The notes under the pieces are model-generated. The model did not search any database. It worked only from the letters and a program-made list of their open reading frames with translations, and was not told where the DNA came from. This document shows positions 12,470 to 26,200 of a stretch of 64,000 bases of DNA, in pieces (the first letter of the stretch is position 1; every line of letters starts with the position of its first letter). Made by a program: the position numbers and the translations under genes. Source of the DNA: Hymenolepis diminuta (Eukaryota; Platyhelminthes; Cestoda; Cyclophyllidea; Hymenolepididae); the NCBI GenBank assembly GCA_900708905.1, contig CAADRB010000026.1, forward strand, positions 2,746,120-2,810,119. The letters run 5' to 3'.

Positions 12470-14515
12470 ATTAAAAACGTGCATAAGCTCACCACAAAAC
12501 TGGAAGAATGGTAAGTCACAATGGGATCAGTAAAACTCCTGTTTTTATCATAATAACCCAGAGAACCGATGGGTCTATCTTTCTCAGGAGGAAACTGATG
12601 AGTACCTCTCCAGGGGCGGTGGAGATTTGGTTCCACAATGTCACTGTTTCATTAATAAAAAGAAATTTAAATGTCACATTAAAAATAAAGTTTATTTGTC
12701 TCTAAAAATCAAAGATTCGTATGTCTAAATATCAGGAGAGATTTATTGTGTTTATGCATTACAAAGTACTTTACTGAAAGATCGAATTTCTAGGCGCCTT
12801 AATTTCAAACGGGAAAAGATGTATACTTGTAAACTATTTTTACACGATCTAAACCGCAGCGCAATGGTTGTGCGGGTATATCATGTCAGAAGTTATGGAA
12901 AAGAGGTACATTGGTGTACAGCTTGCAACCAAACAAACTGATTACTTTTTACTAAAAGAAAATGATGAAATGAGGGTGTCGCATTTAGGAAGTCCTCAAG
13001 ACGCTTTCTATCTACAAAATACTTGAGTAAAAAGCACTTTCCCGCAACTAACTAGAAAATAATAATCAGTATCTCTATTTATGGGTAAATCCTGTCAAAA
13101 TAAGTATAGATTAACTTTAATAACTGGATTAGAAAGTCATTACCTTGTTTTAGCCTGCTGGATTATAGAGCTGACGGTTTCATCAACCTTGCGTCTAAGG
13201 AGGAAAAAATTAATCGACTAAAAATTTACATATCTAATTAAAAAATAGAAACGAAACTAAATAAGAACGATAATCCATTACCTCTTCTGCCTTACCAATG
13301 GATTTGGCTGAGAAAAATTAGACTAAATTGTCGAACATAATAATACGATAAGATTAAACAGAATTTTGGGCAGTATCTTAAAATATAAACAAAAACCGAA
13401 AACGCATAAAATAGCTTATTTCAGTATTAATAATATCTTACAAGGGACAAGGGATCGTAGTTCATGCTACAATAACGTGAAGTTTGAGATTCGTATCCAC
13501 ATTCTTCATCAGCACTTATTATGGAAACCTCTTGCGATCGTTGGCGTTTACACGGGTTTGAGGACTGTCTAGTCTGCCTACAGGCCCAACCCTGTGGTAA
13601 GGGCCTTCAATTTACATAAAAACAGAAAAAAATCACAATTAATAAATAAGGATGTGCAGCATAGAGTTCACAAACACATTCTTATTGGCAATGTCATGAT
13701 CTCACTTTAGGATTTTTATTTAATAAGGTAAAAGTGTATTTATTCCTGACATACATGAAACTTGTTTGTGGAATCCAACCCCTCTTTGACATTTCGGCAC
13801 GAAAATATATGTACAAATAGATTTTTCCCCTCGCTACTTTAAACAAATATTCAAGGTCAGACACGCGCCGAATGCTAACTAATCACTATTTTTATAGATA
13901 AATTAAGCTTAAATAAACTTTCTAAATGTTTCAATTTAGTGTATTTGAAATTAAAACAAATTCATATTATTGTTTTAAAGTCATATATTAAAATGCAAAA
14001 TTTGTCTTTAACTCTATCCTACTAGGTTAAGGCAGACATTCACAGGCACCTCATGTTTATGAAAAATGCAATCTTGCACATTATTTTCACTGAATTTCAA
14101 TTGTATAATTTGCAACTAAAATTTTCGGTCCATGGTATTTTTAATAATAACATTCATCCAAAATGCTTCATTACAGGTTTATCTGGTCAGGAAATAATAT
14201 ATTAGATTGAATATCGCTCTATATGCATAATCTTTTATAATTTAGCTATCAACTTGGCAATTTGAAGAAAAAACATTCGATATTACAATTTTAGTACTGA
14301 GTTGTTATCATATATCTTTTATTTTTACCATAATTTACTCGAAAAAGCCTTTATTCTCTAATTTCTAATGCTTTTTACTATATGGATGTAAAGTTATTAT
14401 TTATATTCGTCTTACAAAAATTTCTTAAAGCAACACGGATAATGAATGTATGAATATATCGACAATTGATTTTAAATCAGTATTTTAATTTCGCAAACAG
14501 GTGTAAAGGCCCCCG
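12470..14515. other. Non-coding, AT-rich
   Basis: Only short chance ORFs. No splice-linked exons, RNA gene or clear repeat was seen here. Confidence 0.5.
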
Positions 14516-14883
14516 ACTTGTGCTTTCTTCCTACTTTTAATTAGTGAAACTTCGGTCTGAATGTATGAATAGGTGTAGGATGAAGGTTTGAAGTTGAATC
14601 TTCATCGATGAAGTTAGGTCATAGGAATTAAAAGAGGATTCTACGTATCAATTCCTTCATGTCTCTAAGATATCAACGCACTTAAGGCTGTCCAAAGTCC
14701 ACTGAGAAAAAATGAGAACTTTATGCTGTCTTAGAGGCATGAAAGAATTGATGCGTAGAATCCTCTTTTAGCTCCCATGACCTAACTTCATCGATGAAGA
14801 TTCAACTTTAAACCTTCATCCTATACCTATTCATACATTCAGACCGAAGTTTCACTAATTAAAAGTAGGAAGAAAGCACAAGT
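14516..14883. repeat. Long near-perfect inverted repeat (hairpin/MITE-like)
   Basis: Left arm 14516-14670 and right arm 14729-14883 (155 bp each) are reverse complements with few mismatches, around a 58-bp spacer (14671-14728). The outer ends are 'acttgtgctttcttcctact' and its complement. No transposase is inside and no target-site duplication is obvious. It could be a recent foldback/MITE-type element, or a hairpin-RNA source if transcribed. Confidence 0.85.
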
Positions 14884-15409
14884 TAATTGCTGACAAAATC
14901 AAATCATTCAAGGGATTAAGGAATTTCACAGGCAAAATCTTGACAAGGTCTTGACAATCTTTAAATTATGAAACCCGGTATCTTAAACAGAAGAATAATG
15001 CGATAGGTGAATGCATTCGTATTAGATTAGAGATCCGCATTCTGTGAATACACCAAACTGAATGAATTTAAATTTCTTGGTAATGCTAAGCATTACTCCA
15101 AGTAATGCTGAAATTTTGCCCATCTATATATTTGATGCAATTGCCAGCCTTCTTCAAATCCTTTTTTCTACGGTATCTTCGAGTTTATTGATAGTTTTTA
15201 TACAATTTACGTATGAAAAGTTTCATTGTTTAAATATTATTACCCTCCTAATCATCCACATGTAAATATTTTGAAGGATGAATTCCTCCGTGTTTCCAAA
15301 ATTTTAATCTGCTATTACCAATCGCTGAAACCTAATTAACTGGACCTCATGCCCCCTGTGGATGACATCGTGCGTCCTCAAGTGGTTTATTTTAGTTATC
15401 GGAATAAGC

Positions 15410-15682
15410 TAATTACGAGACTATATAAAGCCTTTTATACCATACAGACAGTGAGGGAGTGGAGACAAGCACAACGCTTGTCAATCACATCTGCTCTTAC
15501 GCCTCCCTCTCATGGCCTTTGTTCCCTATTTCTCTCTCTCTCTTTTACACGCTTGAATCCTCGTAGAGGCTCAATCAATACACTTTGGCCAGAATAACTC
15601 TTGGTCTCCTGCTCTAGAACTGTTGTTGCTGTTGATAGTTGTTAGCCTTTAGCCTCCATTTGTTATCTAACTGCTACAATTT
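15410..15682 (+). repeat. LTR-like dispersed repeat, copy X
   Basis: A TATA box (ctatataaagc at 15421) is followed by 'cacaacgcttgtcaatcac', a CT-rich block, 'actgttgttgctgttgatag' and 'ttgttatctaactgctacaa'. The same blocks in the same order and orientation occur at 40365-40658. A promoter-bearing dispersed unit of about 280 bp suggests a solo LTR or a TRIM-type element. No coding region flanks it. Confidence 0.45.
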
Positions 15683-16386
15683 CTGTCCGTTTTCTACGAT
15701 TCATTACTTCGCTTATTATCACTTTAGGACATGGGTATCCAAATAAGAATAAGGCGATTTTAAAGAAAATATTTTTAAATGGAAATTTATATATATTGTC
15801 AGTGAAAAAGTCACGATGTCATTTTTCAAGTGAGAAGAATGAAGTCCAGAGAAAATTGTTCAAGCATATATATGGGAACCATCATTTTCCGAACTCCAAT
15901 AGAGATGATTTCCTTTTTTAATATTAATTTTTAAAAAAGTGAATGAACTAATGAAAAAATTCTTTGTACTCCAGTTTCCTTGCAAATTTAGCATATTTTC
16001 TCACACACTAATTATCGAATTTTATTTCAAGCTCACTTTGCTTTTGAGACTACTACTGCAATGCTGCTCTTAAAGCCAGGGATTATCTCTTCTTTCAGCC
16101 GTCCATTATATGGATAATCCGCCAATAAACAACCAGGGAATCACCACCATTTGCCCCCTTTCTCAATTTTACCGTCACCATAACATAATGAACGCTTAAC
16201 CTCCCTCCCTCCTGACAAAAAATGGTACAGTGTAATTGCATGCCAATAACCCCGGCTCTAGGAAAATCCTCTGAGAGAGATAGAGAGGGGAATGACCACT
16301 ACAAATCTCCGACCAATAATCTCCCTCTCCTAACCTTGATCCTCCTCCTCACTCCTCATTTCATGGGCAGTTTAAGGATTTTGAAT

Positions 16387-19300
16387 ATGCGGCCGCATCT
16401 ACTTTTCTTTTCCATCCTGATACTACTAACGAACATCGACAATCATTTAAAAGGAATATATGGTTATAATATCAATGCTACAACTGGTATGATTTTTATA
16501 AATGTCATTTTTATTATTTTCCATGTTAAAGCGGAAAGACTATTCTTAATACTAACAAACATCTAAGCATGAGAAGTAATATGACTCAAATGGAGGAAAA
16601 GAATTAGGGAAATATGGGAGCTTTAGTCCGTTAGAAGTCGGTATAAATCGGGTAACTCTCATTGCAGAGGAACCCGGTATTCTATGAATCACAATAGTGG
16701 ATTTGCCTCTAGATTTCTGATGGAGTCGTTTATGTTCAGACATTTATAAAATTTTTTGATTGAGCTGCGTTCATAGCTGAATAACGAGTGGACCGATTTG
16801 AGTGACTGGTTGTACTCAATTTGATGGATGTTTATATATTAAATCTGGAGTTTAGAAGGTGAAGCAGTCGGTATTTCCTTTTCAGCTCAAAGCTGAAATA
16901 TTCAGCACTTAATTTCAGCACCGTTTATTTATGTTCAGTGGACTATTTCGTATTATTACTCTCATTGAAACTTAATTGGCAACCCCTAGAAAAAGAGGTT
17001 GCAGATAGTCCAATTTTATCAAGTGCTCAACATTAAAAGAAGAATAGGAGACAGCCTTATCATATTTCTTTTGAATGAAATATTTTACGCCTTTATTACA
17101 GTCATTTCTTCCATAATTTGGGCAAATTTGTCTGTTTTAATGGCCATTCGAATAAAAGTGAGACAAGTATATCTAATGTAAATTAGTTCTACAATAAATT
17201 CCCTTTTATGTCTTTCAAAATTACTTTCAAGTCATCAACTTTTCAGACTGCCAATTATCCTGAATGCAACCTTTTTACTATTGAACCAAACTTACACTTG
17301 TGAGCCATCAAAAATATCCACTGAGCGATAATACAAGATGAGATGCTATACATAGTGATAAATTTTCCTTATAATAAGCGGGCAAATTCTTCCAATTGTT
17401 AGAGGACCGGGATATCTGTGGAGAACCGAAACTTGCCGTAGGCCAACGGAAAATTAATGAGAGGAAATAAAATTATAAGAAAGGAGAATAAAGAATAGGG
17501 AATTAGAGAGAAAGAGAAGGTGGTAGGGGGGGGGGGGAAGGAAGAGAAAGGGAAATGTCAAATTATGACATAAGAGTTAACTTGACAGTCCAGTCACCCA
17601 CTTTTCGTTTCATGTGAAGACGAAACAGACGAATTTGCATGATTTTACATATGCATGGGCTTAATAGTATCGAAAAAATGCTCTATCCCTTCTAAGAGAA
17701 TTGCAATTAATACCGCTGCTATTACTACTCATGCTTTTTGAAATATGTTGGAATTACAGCAATATTCCAATATAGTAGTTTGGATAGCAATGGAAGTAAG
17801 CCTTGGACATGTTAAATTTGATCTTCTCTTTAATTATTCTTTATACTAGTGCCCGGAGAAAGTGAAGATGAGTCGATGTTGAACAAAAATTGGATCGAGC
17901 CAATATTTGATAAGAATACATTCGAGCGCATGAAGGGAACCTTAAAAGTGGAACACAATGTGAATGACGTGGTATTAGCAGTAATCAACTCCTCCACTGT
18001 CCTTCGATGCAGGCCTGATAAGGACATTATAAGTTCAAATGACCAAAATAACATACACGTGAGACGATTAATTTAATCAAACTGTTCGAATTATATGACT
18101 ATCTTTATGAAAAATTGTTGTTTCCACACAATAGACATATGATTTTAGAGAATGGATTTTCTGAACCAGCTGCTTATTAAAATGAAATCTTCAAACACTG
18201 TATTTATAGTTCATCACCTGTGAAGTTTTATAATCACGCTAGTATTGCTAAATGGAACTCTAAGGCTCCGCGTTTATTTACAAAAACTGTTTCATGCAAC
18301 TCATCAGTTATCACTTATGATCTTTAAATACGGTCTTAGGCACCACATTTGGTTAAAAAGATTGGTTAGAACTTGAATCAAAGATGCAAATTGGACAGAG
18401 GGTTTTACATAGTAAAGAAGGAAAAATTACAGATTTCTAATCACTATAGGACTTCCTATCTCAATTTGAGTAGCAACTGTCCTTGAAAATGTTACTTGAT
18501 ATACTAAGAAATTTTAAGTTAAGACGGAGCTCATTTTAAAAGCCACTGAATGAACGGAGGCTCTAGATTTCATATTTTTTACGGGTCTAATTTACATTCT
18601 CCTAGTTTTACAACTAAAATGCCCAAAATCGGTTCTTATTCATATCCAACAGAAGATTTTGAGCACAAATTTTAAGATAGTAGTGCCCACCCAGTCATCT
18701 TAAAGATTACCAAATACCGGTCAGAAGTTTGGTGATCAAAAACTTGACCTGATATGTATTACTATAATATATGGGAGAAAAAGAGTATATTTTAAAATTT
18801 GTTTAGCGTTAACGTATGGTAAAAACCTAACTTTTCAATGGACTCCAAAAGCGGTCTCGACAAAAAATCATTTTTTTAAGAGTGATGTTGACGCAGTGTT
18901 GGGTCCTAACCTATATTTTTTTGAAGAAGGTATATCTTAAGAGTTATTAATGCAGGACGACATATTTGGCCAATCGGTTTCTTAGTTCTTCAAAAAGACC
19001 GACAGGACACAGGCAGGGAATGGTGCGAATGCTCATATTAGGAGGCAACGAAGAAGTGGCCATCTCTTTGTTACTAAACTGAAAAATTGCATACACAGAA
19101 TATGAATTGTAGATAAGACAGATAAACCTATCTTCCACTTAATAAACGGGGAAAATCGACCGGAAATTTAATGAAAGATTGGTCACATGGTTACTTCACG
19201 TTCCACTACTTATTTTTTAATAAAAAATATTATTTTGCACAGAGTAATAAATAAGTTGACAATTGTATTCTATTTTCAGTTTATTTGGCGTCGAGGTGGA

Positions 19301-22300
19301 ACCGAGGAATCTGAGGGGCCGAAATATCTCATCTTCAACCACAGAAGAATAATTCAGGATGAACGCTACTACGTGGTGATGGCTGATCTTAATGAATTCA
19401 AAATGGATTTAAAGATTGACAGCGTAAAACAAGAGGATGAGGGCAAGTATATCTGTATGTACAGAAGAGATAAAGAAAAGACGATCCACGAGAGACATAT
19501 TTATCTTAAAATGTTAGGTAAGCATCCGGTGTGTCTTTTTCCCTAGTGCCGATTTATAGTGCCTTCATTTATCAATCCAAATGGATCATCCAACACCAAA
19601 GTAGTGGTTCGAGAGGGACTAACGCAAAAGTTGACGTGCAATGCAACTGGTGTTCCGGCTCCTGGTATAGACTGGTATATGAGTACACCCGACGGAGAGG
19701 AACGGAAATTGATCTCTGCGGTGGACCAGCCAAGTAAGTAAATTTGACCAGTGTAGAATTTGCTAAAATATCAATAAATAAGGAGCAACAATCATATTGG
19801 GTGCTGAATAATTCTTCCGTTTTGTTGAAGACCATTACAAGTCTAAATATAAATATACGAATGTGTGAATAACAAGCATGAAAGAATATAGTAACTTTAA
19901 TATCGATTTATTACTAATTACTATTAGAATATACTTTTGCATTTTTTATTTATTATGATTAATAATATCACTTATTCATGTTAGAAATACAGTAGTAGTG
20001 AGTTTTCTCAATTAAAGTATCTATACTTAGAAATTACCAATAAGTAGTTGTTAATAACTGATAGCAATAGAATTTCATCTATGTAATTACTTTGATTGCA
20101 TTGTAACGCAACAGGATTCTACATTGGTGGCAGTACACTCATAGTATCAAATGTGACGAGAGATCTACGAAGGATATTTACCTGTGTCGCATATAACGGA
20201 ATTGAAGATAAAGTTTCCAGAGACATACATTTGGACGTCTACTGTAAGTGCATATATTTAAATGATTGTCTACTTGATGCGTGTAGTGTATTTAATTAAA
20301 AGCGATAAGAATAGTTGCCTAACTATTATTCATGTTCAAGAAAACGTCAAGATAATTCTCTCCTAAGGAAAATCCGTTAAAAATACTTTATATCAGAAGT
20401 GTGTTCTCTCAAACACGTACGTATTCTAATTAATCACTATTTATTTACTGTTTATTCTCAGGACAATGATTGGTTAATGTTCACGCCCAAGATGCAAAGT
20501 GGAAAGAGATATGTGTACATAAATGGAAGCAGAACTTCAAAAATTGGTTATCATGAACTCCAGCAGTTTGGGGTACTTGACAGCACAATGTTTAATTGGA
20601 CTTCATCAGAGATGACTATTAGACGAAAATTACACTGATTTTCATACAAGAAGATTAGCTTGCGGCTAAATTTCGGCAGTGGCGAATTTCACAAATTAAT
20701 TCTTATCCATTCGGTAACAGGAGAAAGCGTACATCTTGAATCACACAACTTTAAATGATTAGGTAATGGCGTTAGTAACTTCTCAACATACTTATAGTAA
20801 TGTTGATTGTCAATGACCAAAAAATATGTATCATTAAAACACATTGCATTTTCTATCCACTTCAGCGTACTTTGCTAAAGTAAAGCAACGGAATCTTGAA
20901 ATATAAAATCCTGAGTCACCTTATCATTCACAATGCCACAACATTGAAACATCTATCTTTGAGTGTATGCTCTCATTAATTACACTTATTCAAATATGAA
21001 AAATTCACCAAAACAATAATACTATATCTCCTGGAGATGCCACAAATATAACATAAAATAAAGGATTGAGAAAAAATTAAGACATTAAGAAAAATTACTT
21101 TTTCCAATGATTTAGAGTTTTCACATTTCTTTTACTGTCTTTTTTCTCTTCAGTTCGACCAGCAGTGAAAATGGGTGCTCAAATACTTCACAGAAAGCCC
21201 TACCAAACCACAGTGCTATTTGCTACCATCATCGGTAATCCTATCCAAACTCTCTACTGGGAGTTCGAACACAAACCTATCATTAGCGTGAATGGTGATT
21301 GTCGTTCTGGAGATAAATACTGTGTAATATCTGGTAAGAAAAGTACTCATGTGTCCTGCCGTTGTATGGCGTAATATTCTCAGTTACCATCTTTTCATCT
21401 CCTTGTAGATAGGGAGATTTCAAATCCAATGACATTGAGGACAAAGCTGACCATATATAACTTGACTCTGGAAGATTATGGAACATACAGTTGTGTGGTT
21501 CATTCTCCTTTTGGTGCGGAACGTGGATCCACGGAGCTCGTGCGTAAGTTAGTTAGAAGTTATTTTGGTATTTCAGTAACAATTATTATTATTTTCCCTA
21601 ATTTCATCAAATGTTGTGGTATAGAAACTCAATTAGATGAGAGAGAAAATTTATAATCCTGGTGTGGTTGAGTTCTGAGACAAAATTGGGATGCACTAAT
21701 TTAAGAGAAAGCTCAAATTTATTGTGACTAACTGCTCAACTGATCTATAAACTCTCAACAATGACTAAGGATTAATATCTGAAGTATGGAACATTTAGAC
21801 CGGACGAAGTAGACTATAACCGTTTGGCTAAGTGGCAGCCCGATGAACCAGAGTGATTCTTTTAATTCATTGACTTAATTTTCTTCTACTATTCGACCTT
21901 CCCTCTTTACCCCTTATCAAACGAATCGTTGAATAATAATTCCCAAGCCCATCTAGGACAGTGTTTTCCAATGCTCATCTTGAGTAGAGAGTGGTATCAT
22001 AGAGAAGCTCTGATGAGAGACTCGAATTCTGACCCCATTCATTTATTTGTCAGTCATCACCAGAAGGGCTGATTATTCCATTCAATGGATGTGCGCCAAT
22101 TTGAATCTAACCCGTAGCCTCCGACCTGGCAGACATGTGCGGTGACCAATGCATCACCAGCTCGTTTTCTTTGATATTTTACAAGAGTGATTCCAGTTCC
22201 TCCGAAATTCGGGTAATGATGCTTTAAACCAAGCTAGAACCCCGATACTCTCAGTTGAAACTTAACTTGGAAGTTACGAACTATTTTACTTTTATGGTAA

Positions 22301-23059
22301 ACCTCCGACTCGTATTAGCACTGTAGCCACAATTCCATCTAAGCGCTCTATTCTTTTGAATTTTTTGCAATTATCTCAGTTCCATTTGAGAAAATTTTTC
22401 AATTCAAAATAGGCCATATACTCAGAGACGCCTCCCTTTTCTGATATAAAAAATTTGCTATTATAGTTTTTGTTTGTTAGAAGTTAGGCAATGCATCCCA
22501 TTTGAAAAAAATGATGTTTATCATTTTTTCGGATATACTTTTATGCTTCGAGATATTCAGAATCAAAACTCACTTGTTCAAATACTTCCTACGAAACTTG
22601 ATTAGATAAAACTGCTAGTTGATAATAGTTTGCTGAAAAATGTCACTCACCTTAGAGGTTCCTGTAGGAGATAATAGTCAACTCATTCCACATCAAAAGA
22701 AGAATCGATCCCATCTAATTGATATTCCGTTTTTGGTTTCTAACATACGACTTTGTTTCTCCGTTTTAGGAAAAAAGGAGAGACACATAGACACCGGTAA
22801 GCATGGACAATTTCATTTCAGAAAAATAGCAAAACCGGATTTTTTTCTCGCTCTTATTCTTTGATATTTTACAGTACAACCCAGTAAAACCGAATTCTTT
22901 CCTGATCTATGGAACCCATCGGTATGGAGAAATAACCAACAGGAATACATAACCCGAAATATCTACCGAACTACATCCTCCAAAACCAATTGGGGATATT
23001 CGGAACCTCTTTTATGGATTTGCATCCCCTTAACAATCCACTTGTTACAACCCCTCTAA
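16387..23059 (+). CDS. Secreted/GPI-anchored three-Ig-domain adhesion protein
   Basis: Nine exons join in phase: 16387-16486, 17850-18058, 19280-19517, 19560-19733, 20115-20243, 21154-21333, 21409-21543, 22770-22796 and 22875-23059 (458 aa). The N-terminus is a signal peptide (MRPHLLFFSILILL...); an in-frame ATG at 16363 is an alternative start. Ig1 (about aa 55-180) has Cys in 'VLRCRP', Trp in 'FIWRR' and Cys in 'DEGKYICMY'. Ig2 (183-284) has 'KLTCNATGVPAP', 'IDWY' and 'RIFTCVAYN'. Ig3 (285-389) has 'TLYWEF' and 'YGTYSCVVHSP', but the B-strand Cys is replaced in 'VLFATIIGNP'. The last 16 residues (LLWICIPLTIHLLQPL) are hydrophobic, as in a GPI-attachment signal. The layout resembles lachesin/IgLON adhesion proteins of the nervous system, but orthology is not established. 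A 27-nt microexon precedes the last exon and one intron is only 42 nt. Confidence 0.78.
21931..22160 (-). repeat. tRNA-derived SINE, copy 2 (in Ig gene intron)
   Basis: Best preserved of three copies. On the minus strand it starts with an A-box-like stretch (about 22159-22146), then 'TGTCTGCCAGGTCGGAGGCT', then a B-box-like 'CGGGTTAGATTC' (22114-22103), then a body of about 170 bp ending in 'gggaattattattc'. Copies 1 and 3 share the body and orientation. Confidence 0.6.
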
Positions 23060-23160
23060 CTCCAACTAATTTCCACTGTAAATATTTATTTATTTGCTTG
23101 ACGTTCTGCGGCATTAGACTCAGCTTCCCTCTATGTAAATCTCCTCAAAAATGTTCTACT

Positions 23161-23166
23161 AATAAA
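23161..23166 (+). terminator. Poly(A) signal of the Ig gene
   Basis: AATAAA about 100 nt after the TAA stop. Confidence 0.5.
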
Positions 23167-23274
23167 TGTGAAGTAGCATAATCATAGTCAAATATTGAAG
23201 GTAAAATACATCAAATTGATACACAGCCGATCATTATAAGATGCCATGAAATAGTGACTCGTCAAATGTTAAAT

Positions 23275-23280
23275 TTTATT
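23275..23280 (-). terminator. Poly(A) signal of the FAS1 gene
   Basis: AATAAA on the minus strand, about 20 nt beyond the TGA stop at 23300-23302. The 3' UTRs of the two convergent genes must be very short or overlap. Confidence 0.45.
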
Positions 23281-23299
23281 TGTGGCTGATTCAGAACCT

Positions 23300-26200
23300 T
23301 CATGTACAAGCTGGCATAGTACAGAGGCTTCGAGTGAGATCGTCGGTAACGTAGAACACCCTGTTCGTGAAATACACCCATCCATCTGTGCACTGGTATC
23401 CACCGTCTGCCATGGAAATTTTCAAGGTCGAATTCACTGTAGCAACTGAAATTGAGAACGCGAATCAAGAACTGATGCTGATTATATGGTCTTATTAAAC
23501 GACAAATGAGGAATAAATACAAGATTTCAATTCTTAAAGGAAATTTATTTTTAAGTGGTAAACTTACCGTTGACTCCACCTTCAACTTGAATGACAAAGC
23601 GATCATATTCCAAAGTGAAGGCATTATTGGCTGTTGCAACATCGTACATCAATGTCGCACTCAACTCATTAAGAAGTAGCGCCATTGGGAATATAGTACG
23701 ACGAAGAACCTGAAACAGTCATGCGCAAAGTTAGTGCATACGACTTTGGGTGGGAATACTTATGTTGGATAAAGATGGACAATTTATATGAGGAAATCTT
23801 AAACAATCTATTGTTAATTATTCACAAAATTTGCGTAATCGTTAAAGTGTGCCAAATTACATGGTCGTTGATTCGCACATTTTTGAGTAAATTTTGGAGG
23901 TTTGCTTAGTCCTCTGTTATTTGCATCTAGTCTGTTTGAATAAAAGGCCGTATACAAGAGTCGGTTTGGAAATTGGATGCATTACTTTCAAAATAATATT
24001 CGCTAAGGGGCGGAGAAAAGCACATGGGGATTTCAGTCTTGGCACCAATAATTTAATTTGGATTAGGGCCATTTTATGCTTATAAGTTACAACTCACGAG
24101 AGTGTGAACTTGTCTTTCAAGGTAAATGGGTCAAACTTTTAAAAATTATTGAGCGAAAGTTGGGACTCACTTGCACTCTTAATGATACTCAGTTCAAAGT
24201 CATCTGACTGAAGGGAAAAGCGTACACCTGAATCGACCAAGCTTAAAGAATTTAGAGATTGCACCACTCCCATTAGTGGGCCGTTACTTGTTATAGACTA
24301 GTGGGATTTTTTCCTCTAATAGTAGAAATAGAATGATGCGTTGCGAGGGAAAAGGTGGAAGATTCAATTTCCTTTTAATTTCATAATAAAATACGTTCCA
24401 ATGCGGGGAACTTCATGCGATATCTTAAAGATGATAATAATAACAGACATTGCATACATTAGATGATTTACCGATAAGATACTATGACGACCATTCTCTG
24501 CAAAATCCTGCATGAAAACAATTTAAAAAATCTCGTTTCACAACTTACATAAATTCGTCGGTTCATATTGTCGTAAATTTTGGCTCCGACTTCGGTATCT
24601 GCTCGCATTGCGTCAATCCCAGCGTTATTCACCGCAAAGAATGTGTAAGGTCCGCCTTTGGCCTGATTATCAAGTATTCCCGTATTGATATAGTTTCTAA
24701 AGCAAAGCGGATAATACACTTATTGTCCATTTTAAAAAAATTGAGAGAACTAAGATGTGGATATTCCACAGAGACAGAGTTCTCGGTAAGAGAAAAATGT
24801 ATCTCATATGACTATTTAGCGGTGGGAATGCATACTGGTGAGAGAATACATGCATAGAAATGAAATCAATTTCATGGGAATACTAGTATCATTATGATGA
24901 CAGATCTCGACTATGCAGTATCTAAATTCAAAACTACAGAACCAATGGTAAGTAGTCATATAAATTTCCCGGAAATTTAAATATTCCAGAACGCAATACG
25001 TTGTAAACACACCATAGAGATAGAAAAGTGGCCGTTCGAAAGCAAAGTTGATAATGAATCGTTGCAGAGGTACACACACAATCCAAGGTCAGAGATTTAA
25101 ATAAATACTGATCTCGATATCTACCTTTTATAAAGCATTGTAAGTGGGTGCGGTGAAAAATAATCCAACATTTAAGGTTGAGTTGAGGTTAAAATACCTA
25201 TATTAAAAACAAAATTCCCTTACAATTCGATGGTAACCAATGTGTAATTGAAAAGTACAAATGAAATTCATATCCAAATGCCCTTAATAATTCAACTCTC
25301 GATGTGAGTACATATTTTGATAACCTTGATATGTGGTTTAAATAAAACAGAATCTGTCAGTAGAACTACTTTATGAATCTGAAATAATTAGGTTTAGGGA
25401 TTTTCCTAACAAAAACTAATAATTTCTCTAAATAATAACAGCATCGTGAAGTGCAAACGAAATTGTGACAATTAGAGAACGCAGCGAAGGTATTGATACT
25501 TATTTGTCTTTGGTTGTTCGATGAGTAACCAATAAAATTTCACCATATGGCATAGGACAGTACAGACCTATGGGTTAACATATGACTTTGAAGAAATACC
25601 AACAAAACCCAACGTTGAGTCCACGATGTTCGCATTTGATCATCGGATTTCTTCGTCAATATTACTAGACCACTGAGCCTTTGCAAACTAATAAGTTCTA
25701 AAACCTTAATCCTAGCGGGTACAAACAACTACCATAGTGGCGAGTGGTAGTTGCGAAAACGGTTGTGAACTTACATGCATTCAATCAATACCTTTCTTGT
25801 ATTCAAAATATGAATAGAGAATGAGGGTAATTATGCCAAATGCACATCAGTACATTCATTAATCAGATTGGAATAATAAATCTAATGTAAAATGTAGCAA
25901 ATGACCAATTCAATCATTACCTGCAGTTTGTATCGGCGCCGAGGAAGTTGCGAACGGTCTGAGTGGGCAGACCAGGAACACCAGTTGTGAGGTAAACCAC
26001 TCCGTCCGATCCTGAGCTTTCTCTCTCCGCAAAAGCCACTGGTACGTAACCATTTCCCGCCATTCGTCCCTCCACGTATAAAACTGGAATATTGTTAAAA
26101 TTAAATCGATATAATATTTTCATATATATGCCACCTCAATAGCTTGATCCATAACAATTGAATTAATGTAATCTTGACATTCAAGGAATATATATCAAAT

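Noticed and set aside
19531..19737. Alternative acceptor and frame over the second Ig domain
   Set aside because: The frame starting at 19560 gives a proper Ig sequence; the other frame does not.
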